This document shows, in pieces, positions 44,630 to 64,000 of a stretch of 64,000 nt of DNA (within the stretch, counting starts at the first letter, position 1; each line of letters begins with the position of its first letter). Below the pieces are notes generated by a model that saw only the letters and a list, made by a program, of their open reading frames with translations, had not been told where the DNA came from and did not search any database. The translations under genes were made by a program, and so were the position numbers. The stretch comes from Pteria penguin (lineage: Eukaryota > Mollusca > Bivalvia > Pterioida > Pteriidae): contig CM068585.1 of NCBI GenBank assembly GCA_035048485.1, forward strand, positions 14,117,501-14,181,500, given 5' to 3'.

Positions 44630-46185
44630 TGAAGAATACGTGGTTATTGTTGATAAAAATTGTAAATGCTTCAAGTTTCAACTGAGTGAGATTTTGATCC
44701 TTCTATTCGAAGGAAAAAACCTACCCAGGAAAAAAAATTGATAAACAATCTTAAAGTGAGACAAAAGACAAGGAAAGTGTATATTGAAATAAAATCATAA
44801 AATAATCATTATAACTCTACCTATTAAGTCATTTCCTTACATATTTTGGTCTTGACATATAGTGATATTAACTTCCATATATCTTGAGTGTTATTGTTTG
44901 GTCAATATTTATTGAAGTGCGCATCTGGTGACTGTACTTATGCACATTTGGTACTTTTACTTTATTGCGGTATGTTGCTTCGTACAAATAATCAAAAGCG
45001 GACAGGGTTTTAACCCGCAACGACAGTGATAGGTGCAATGTAGGATATGAAATGTGGATGTACACCAATCTGATACTAATTTTTAACATGAAAATAAAGG
45101 AATACAAAATGTAATATTAACATATATTAATAATAATTCGCAAGCAAGGACATGTTCATATCCCGTATCCTACTTCAGATAAATAATTATACTTGATTAT
45201 ATTTCAGTATTTTTATAGTGCATCTCCTTGGTGACTTCTACACCTAAGTCAGATATCTTTCCCTTTCCCATTTAAAATTGTTTTGTCAATTCTCATATTA
45301 CGTTTTCAAAGAAATATTTGCATAAAGTCAAATAGTACATGTATGTAAAGCAAACATATAATGTTTGAAAATTTAAGTATAAAAACTGTCACACCAAGTT
45401 AAGTTCACAGGCAAATGGGTGTTTGAATATGAAGAGGAATGGGTTGTCATGCCATTAATATAGCGGATTTAGTCTCGACTTTTATTTAAATTATCTGCGG
45501 TAACATTGCTTCAGTTGCGTTTAAAGTCATTCAATATCATTAATCCAATAAGAAACATCAATTGTGCAAAAAGGTCTCAAAAAGGTGACGGTATAATCGT
45601 AGTCACAATCGGTAAAAATCATTATAAGTATAAATGGTGATATCGTATTATCACAATACAAACGCTATGAGAAGAACTGAAATTAAAGCAGAAAGCATGT
45701 CAGGCAATGACTGATGCAAAGAAGGTCTTTTTTCAAACTGTAAAATTTGCGGAATGAAGACTTCAAACACAGTTGTCTTATTCTTGTGATACTACCTTTT
45801 TCTGTAGACTACCTCTGTAAATGAAAGAGGTTTAGTCCGAAGAAGCTGTAGCATATCGGATCAATTGAGACGTTATGATGGGTGCAGTTCTAACATAACA
45901 TACATGTTAACGCGAAAAACCGGTCACGGGGACTGCTCGACGCGCTTACATTCTTCGCGAATTTCCTCCCGCGTTAACGCGATTATTTCCTGCGTGCTCT
46001 GGGTCCATTCGCACGTCAACATGCCTGCATTTGTAATTCTTTCTATGTAGTGGTACGGATTGAGGAAGTAAAATGCATCTATTGAAATCACCGAGAATGA
46101 AACCATATATACGGGAATTAAATGCAATGTAAAAATGTCACCCGCATTAAATGTTTCATATGTGATATAACAAATGAGATTACCC
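44630..46185. other. Non-coding stretch
   Basis: Only the solitary stretch related to the 43-bp satellite (45588-45645) was recognised. Confidence 0.45.
45588..45645 (+). repeat. Solitary copy related to the 43-bp satellite
   Basis: GGTATAATCGTAGTCACAAT followed by CGGTAAAAATCATTATAAGT resembles the first, most diverged unit of the array at 4463. Confidence 0.5.
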
Positions 46186-46930
46186 CTTAGACATGCAGTA
46201 AGGTATTTATGAAAAACATCGTCAGTTTAGCCAGGTATGGCAGGGGGCATTTAGTGGGTATTTTTGTCCGTCCGTCTGTCCTCCCATCCTCCCTCCTTCT
46301 GTCTTTCCGTTCTTCTGTAATATTCGTTTCCGGATGATAACTCAAGTAACTTTCAACAAATTCAAACCACATTTGGATGTTAGCTTACTTATCAAGAGAG
46401 GAAGAATATAGTTGATTTTGGTCTCCAAAGGTCAATGTCACATCTCATGAAAATATTTTGTAATTATTTGTTTCTGAATGATAACTCAATTACCTTTCAT
46501 CATATTCAAAACATTTGAATTTGGGATCAAAAAGGTCAAAAGTCAAGGTCACAACTGACAAAACTAGACTGTACTTATTGGTTTCCTGATAATAACTCAG
46601 GTACCTTTCATCATATTCAAACCAAATTTGGATATATTCTTACATTTCAAGCATGGAAGAAACTTGTTGATTTTGGTCTCCAGAGGTCAAAGTCACATCT
46701 AATGAAAATTTTATTGTAATTATTTGTTTCCGGATGATAACTCAATTACCTTTCATCATATTCAAACCAAATTTGGATATGTGCTTACTTATCAAAAGAA
46801 GAAGAACCCTATTGATTTTGGGGTCAAAGGTCAAGGTCACAGCTGAAGAAAATAGACAGTTATTATGGGTTTCCGGATAATTACTCGTGTACTTTTCATT
46901 ATATTGAAAAAAAATTTGGAATAAATACAC
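46186..46930. repeat. AGGTCA-rich interspersed repeat, copy 1
   Basis: About five imperfect units of about 125 bp with GATAACTCAATTACCTTTCA, TTGATTTTGG and GGTCAAAGGTCAAGGTCAC, preceded by a pyrimidine-rich stretch (46265-46320). Related sequence lies at 53990-55135 and 61150-61620. Confidence 0.65.
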
Positions 46931-46934
46931 GCCT

Positions 46935-47438
46935 GCTTCTGTTTACATACAGATACATCGATGATGTTGTGTCGATTAACAACCCTGTATTTTGAGGATC
47001 ACCTCAACATCATATATCCAAAGTAACTCGAGATGAAAGATACTACAGAGAGCGCATCTTCTGCTTCATACCTCGATATACTGCTATCAATTAATGACGA
47101 GAGTTCATTAGTAACCTCTCTCTATGACAAACCTGACGATTTCAATTTCATTATTACCAACTTTTCTGAGTAGCAACATACCTTCCTCTCCCTCATATGG
47201 CGTCTTCATTTCACAACTTATACGCTATGCCAAGGCATGCTCTAAATACGAAAATGTTGGCCTGAGAGCGAGGCTTCTTGCCACGAAACTACTCTCACAA
47301 GGATATATTGAGAAACGTTTGAAATTGTCACTGAGGAAGTTCTATGGTTGTTATAGGGATCTATTGCAATTTCAGATTCCTCTTTCAAGAATGTTAACCG
47401 ATATTTCGGGACCTGACCATACTAAACAACCATCTTAA
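46935..47438 (+). pseudogene. Retroelement RT relic with YIDD catalytic box (family A)
   Basis: TYRYIDDVVSINNPVF at 46945-46990 holds the reverse-transcriptase YxDD box (46954-46965). Further along, in shifted frames, come SASYLDILLSIND, SLYDKPDDFNF, SYGVFISQLIRYAKACS and SLRKFYGCYRDLL, ending near 47438. It links the C-terminal fragments elsewhere in the window to a true RT. Stops and frameshifts make it non-functional. Confidence 0.75.
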
Positions 47439-47671
47439 CCTTTGGACTATATTGACATAATACGTGTATACATGTATATACAGATATTTGTTCACCTGCG
47501 TTTCCGACACCGGAATTTCAGGCAAGCAGCATTTCTTGCCTTGAATGGGAAATTTGACTTCGTGTTCCTGTCTCCTTCGTATGTTTATGCGTGTGTATTT
47601 ATGTATTTACCTCCTTGATTTGAAAGTTTTTGCAGGACTTTTGCGACGGGTGTTGCATGAAACCATGGGAT

Positions 47672-48160
47672 TACAATGACTTTGTTCTGAGGGCTAGGCG
47701 ACTTTCAGTTAAGCTGCTCAACCAGGGTTATATATGTGCTAGACTAGCATCGTCACTGAGGAAGTTCTACGGTCGTTACGAGACTCTTATTACTCCATAT
47801 GATATCTCGTTATCCAGACTTTTAAATGATATTCTGGACTGAGACCGATTCTGATCACTTTACACAGATTTGACACCTTCTATACTAGAAGGTTACCTAC
47901 TTCGACTTCTCCATATATAGATACATATGGAATTCACACGATTTGACTCTTTCTACGGGGTATATGTGACGGGTGTTGCTAGCAAGCAGGAGATGCTCAC
48001 TCTCCCCGGGCACCTGATCTCACTCCATCACAGGGGTTCACATATGCTCTTCAAGTAGACATATTTTGTTATTTTCCATTTGTTTTTCATTTTCACTGAT
48101 TTTGTATGTCCTATGGTTTCATGATTTTTGGACTTGTGGTTTGGATTTATCCATCATCTT
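47672..48160 (+). mobile_element. About 489-bp family A retroelement copy
   Basis: Starts TACAATGACTTTGTTCTG, encodes the same SVKLLNQGY / LRKFYGRYETL / LLNDILD end as 38444-38926, then the 3' UTR to CATCATCTT. Same 5' end point and nearly the same length as the copy in the LINE. Another short 3' UTR piece follows at about 48168-48240. Confidence 0.75.
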
Positions 48161-48369
48161 TACACGCTTACTCCTCCCGGGCACCTGGTCTCACCTCGAT
48201 TTTATTGGGGTTTGCATTTGTCTGAATATGTCACTAAACACGATATTGTCCCCTTTATTCCATGGACTATGAGATACGCTTTACCCTTCGGTACTTCTTC
48301 GTGTTTTTTACACAAAAACAGTACAGAAAATATGTTCAAGGGTCTACATGTGTATCAAGTAGAGAGGTC

Positions 48370-49255
48370 ATAAAAATATATAAACATGTATGGTAATGCA
48401 GAAAAACATCATGGTACCAAAAATATTTAAAGCGACATCAAAATGAGGAAACGTGGTCTGCCGGTCTGGAAACGACCCTTGATCTATAGGAGTCCCGATT
48501 AACATTCAGAGGTAACAAGGTTCATGACCATGTCTACTCTGAAGGCAGCTTCAACAAGATCCGACTTTTAGTCGCCACCGCCCTGTTATTCAGCGTGCAA
48601 TGTTCAAGTAAAGTCTGTACAAGGCTCTAGAGGAGTCTCACCTCTGAATTTCAAGGGTCCGTGAATGTCCACTGTGGTACATTGTTGTTAGTGCCATAGT
48701 CATGTGACACCAGACTTATAGTCTTTTTGATGGTCTCCGAGTCATATTGTCTATCACGAGGGCGTTTAATTAGTTTGAAACCCAACGAAGTTGTCGGAAC
48801 CTTTGACCCTCCTAAATTTATACACAAGATCACCGTAGAAATTGGGAAGGGAAATTCCATTGGATACATAATATTGAAAAGCGATATTTCCGAGTTAGAT
48901 AAAAGTTCTGAATATGATCTAAAGAATTTGGCAAATGTTTTCAAGTTAGTTTTCAGGTAATTTGTAAAGTTTTGATATCAAAGTCCAAAACATCAGTACA
49001 GCCATTGGCAATTCGAACCAACTGAGACTACAGATGCCATACGATAGACAAAACCATCCAAATAAGGGACAATTTGCAATAGGAAATCCAAAATCGTCAC
49101 GTTTATCGTAATTATTAGTATGCATGTAATTGCTAATTATCTTAATGTTTAAGTCTAAAAACGGTGTTTCTGTATCACAAATATTAGCTTTGTTTAACTG
49201 AAGTTCGAGTGGGTATATTTCTGGTATACGTCTTTCAAACTCATGTTTAAGATGT
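48370..49255 (-). pseudogene. Family B retroelement relic
   Basis: The minus strand reads, in several frames, HEFERRIPEIYPLELQLNKA, DTETPFLDLNI, YDKRDDFGFPIANCP, KTFAKFFRSYSELL and IKKTISLV. Bases 48370-48640 correspond to the region beside the C-terminus (compare 40250-40500). A family A 3' UTR piece is embedded at 48637-48718. Confidence 0.65.
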
Positions 49256-49264
49256 CAAGATATC

Positions 49265-49592
49265 TATACATATCTTTCTTTACATGGAGGATTATTTACT
49301 AATTTACATTTAAATTCTTTACATGGATGATTATTTATTAATTTTTAAATGTACGTCCTTTGATTGTTCTGCTGTTACGGTGAGTAGGAAGGTGGGTCCG
49401 TAAACCGGTTAATCACACAATTTGTTTGGCTTTTGTCAAATTGAATGACCGTCCTAAGTCGGTATCGTAATTGCACCTCAATCAAATATTTTTGTAATGT
49501 GTTATATGTGCTAGTATATTATTGATATCCATGTATTGTATAGCTCCATGGTGACTTCTGCCACATAACTCAGCCAGTAACTCCTCTTTTTT
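49265..49592 (+). mobile_element. Family B retroelement 3' end
   Basis: TTACATGGAGGATTATTTA, GGTGAGTAGGAAGGTGGG, CGTAAACCGGTTAA and a terminal CAGCCAGTAACTCCTC, matching in reverse the left end of the insertion at 39945-41003. Confidence 0.6.
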
Positions 49593-49594
49593 CT

Positions 49595-50545
49595 TTGAAT
49601 TAATCAATCAGATTAAAAGAGCTTAGAGTTTTGAATAGAGTGTATAAAGTGCCTTTCATAACAATATAGAAAGGAAACCTGCTATAAGTGGTGTGCAGTT
49701 AGTATCAATAGGAATCCCAACTATTTGCTGATAAATCATATGACAAACGTATGACGATTGGTATAGTACATGTTATATCAAAACTTTTAGATGACTTAGA
49801 CGAATATCATGCAAAAAGGACAATTCTCTGGAGAAACAAATGTAAATTTTCGTTTTTCTTCAAATATGAAATTTGAAGAGATGTTCCATATTTTCCGATA
49901 GGACAAATATCTATATGAACCTATGTAAATACTTGTTTGTTAAAATTACATACCTGTATGCTAGGAAGAAAATATTAAAGAATGGCAGGTAACAATAATC
50001 CAATATATCATGATAAATAGAACTTGTAGATTCAGATATGTGCACCCCCTTTCGTAGGTAATTGTAAAGAGTCTGGATTAGGTAACGGGAAATTTGGGTT
50101 GAAAATCAGGAATTTTAACATAAATCGCTGGAAATTGGAAAACTCCATTACTCATACATTCATCATAGTTTCTCGTTTCTAATCCAATACCTATATGACA
50201 GACGTCAATCACTATCAACAATAGTAGCCTTAACACAATTTAATTACACATTTTAGGGGCTAAAAGTGATGATTTTGTTACCAAAATCAATGATGGCTAA
50301 AATGGAGGAAAGGTCTAAGTACAACATAATGTGCTTCTAAACCATATTTTACGTAAAGAAAATTGCAAGTACGCCATTTGGGAATGTTGGGACAAAACTC
50401 ATCGGTTTTCAATAAAAATTGTAAAGAATTTGAAAAAGCATCACAATAGCTATAGGTTTAGTATGATTTGATTTTATACCCACAGAAATATGAAACTTTT
50501 TTATAATTCATAATTAAAAATGGTATAAATAAACAATCACTTTAT
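49595..50545. other. Non-coding stretch
   Basis: Nothing recognised. Confidence 0.45.
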
Positions 50546-50554
50546 ACAGATATT

Positions 50555-50915
50555 TACACACATACATACATATACACATACACATACATACATACATACA
50601 TACATACATACATACATACATACATACATACATACATACATACACACGCATACATACATACATACATACATACATACATACATACATTCATACATACATA
50701 CATACATACATACATACATACATACATGCAATTGACATATTAATGAACTTTTTAACAACAACAATAAAGAGGACATCACCAAAAGAAATCAATATACATA
50801 CATACATACATACATACATACATACATACGTATATACATACATACATACATGCAATTGACATATTAATGAACTTTTTAACAACAGCAATAAAGAGGACAT
50901 CACCAAAAGAAATCG
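50555..50915. repeat. (CATA)n tetranucleotide repeat with a duplicated 70-bp spacer
   Basis: Long CATA runs at 50564-50725 and 50797-50850. The spacer from TGCAATTGACATATTAATGA to ACATCACCAAAAGAAATC occurs twice (about 50727-50791 and 50851-50914) with one difference, so run and spacer were duplicated together. Confidence 0.9.
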
Positions 50916-51640
50916 ATATTTATGTAGTTGTTGTACCAACATATGACGGTCAATTGAAGAGACAAGTTGTCAACCGATTTACGAGTCTTAAAACACTGTT
51001 GTGAATGTGGACAAGCTGTGACGATTTACAACAAGTCCCATCTCTTCAGTTGTGCAAGGCTCGAATCGAAGTCTTTACATATCGTCAATTTCCATACAGC
51101 ATAAACATCTCATCATGTCGACAGTACTCAGCAAATAACGACAAGAAGAGTTTAGGCCCTGTAACTCTGTCACGTGAAAAAAGTTACAAATTTTCAAGTG
51201 TCATGCAGGGTTTATATCTAATAGATAAGTTTCTCAATATCCCCCGTACTCGTCAGTCAGCGGATATGGAGAGAAGATCATACGGTTTGCAACTGTCACG
51301 TAAATTTTCTTGTCATATGCATATCGACTGTGTATCATGCTTTGTTACATCATTTTTCACTTCGTTTACTGTGCGATATTGGCTAACAAAATTTATGCTT
51401 TACTTCACATTCATTATAAGACAGAAAAAATATCAAATTACATAGACGTCCTTGCATCCATCATACAGTTTATGCACGATAGAATGTTTGTTTTAATTTT
51501 CTAATTTTGTTGATTTGTTTCATTGATACCCAAGCATTTCCCGTATTATGTCAAAATCTAAAATTTTCGGCTGTTCTTCAGCATTTAACAGTTATTCTGA
51601 TTAAAATGCTTTTTTATAAAACGCAGGTAATAGGGAACGA
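50916..51640. other. Stretch downstream of the PARP14-like gene
   Basis: A 146-codon forward frame (51005-51445) has no recognisable motif and is not called as a gene. A minus-strand ATTAAA near 51495 could be a variant polyadenylation signal for the PARP14-like gene. Confidence 0.4.
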
Positions 51641-51650
51641 ACTAAATGCT

Positions 51651-63854
<12,204 letters not shown>

Positions 63855-64000
63855 CTGAAAGGAACACTAACCATTAGGGGTGCCAACAGACGGAAAAATC
63901 TAACAAGAAGATTTTCAGTGTTTCCAGAATTTTCGAAATGTATTAAGATATAAATGCGGAAATAAAAAATTTAAAACAGATGAAGAAATCTGAAGTTTAA

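Noticed and set aside
51005..51445. 146-codon forward ORF
   Set aside because: No domain, no conserved pattern and no splice partners recognised.

Overview
This 64-kb window looks like nuclear DNA of an invertebrate animal, most likely a bivalve mollusc. It is strongly AT-rich. It has intron-containing genes with GT/AG junctions, tRNA-derived SINEs, LINE and other retroelement relics, many MITE-like elements, and minisatellites every few kilobases. No bacterial features (operons, ribosome binding sites) are present. The species assignment is inference from repeat style and gene content.

Two host genes can be read with confidence. Gene 1 (21613-29931, + strand) has six phase-0 exons encoding a 252-residue secreted cysteine-rich protein: signal peptide, Lys-Arg site, two copies of a paired-exon cysteine module and a basic tail. 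An exon 1 of a close paralogue lies at 1240-1353 on the opposite strand, with its own TATA box, and the rest of that gene leaves the left edge of the window. Gene 2 (63854-51651, - strand) is the 3' part of a PARP14-like macro-domain ADP-ribosyltransferase. Twelve exons give 2337 coding bases in one consistent frame: C-terminal half of a macro domain, linker, second macro domain, linker, third macro domain, linker, and a PARP catalytic domain with stop codon. Its 5' part lies beyond the right edge.

Layout: 1-850 frameshifted Merlin/IS1595-like transposase; 1240-1353 paralogue exon 1; 3.8-5.8 kb two minisatellite arrays; 6-21 kb mostly non-coding with retroelement relics, SINEs and tandem repeats; 21.6-30.1 kb secreted-protein gene with repeat-filled introns; 30-37.9 kb MITEs, a SINE inserted in a repeat with a hammerhead-like core, and a 1.69-kb element with long palindrome-bearing terminal inverted repeats; 38-43 kb a decayed L1/Tx1-like LINE broken by two insertions of another retroelement family; 43.5-49.6 kb more inverted-repeat, SINE and retroelement relics; 50.5-50.9 kb tetranucleotide repeats; 51.6-63.9 kb the PARP14-like gene, whose introns carry a 68-bp minisatellite built from its own exon-intron junction, a SINE and a foldback-like element.

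One reverse transcriptase family (YIDD box, LYDKRDDF and YG(V/I)(Y/F)ISQL(I/V)R blocks) accounts for at least nine relics and explains many short ORFs. The genes do not form an obvious pathway. Both gene types belong to classes (secreted cysteine-rich peptides, macro-PARPs) often expanded in bivalve defence, but that link is inference.
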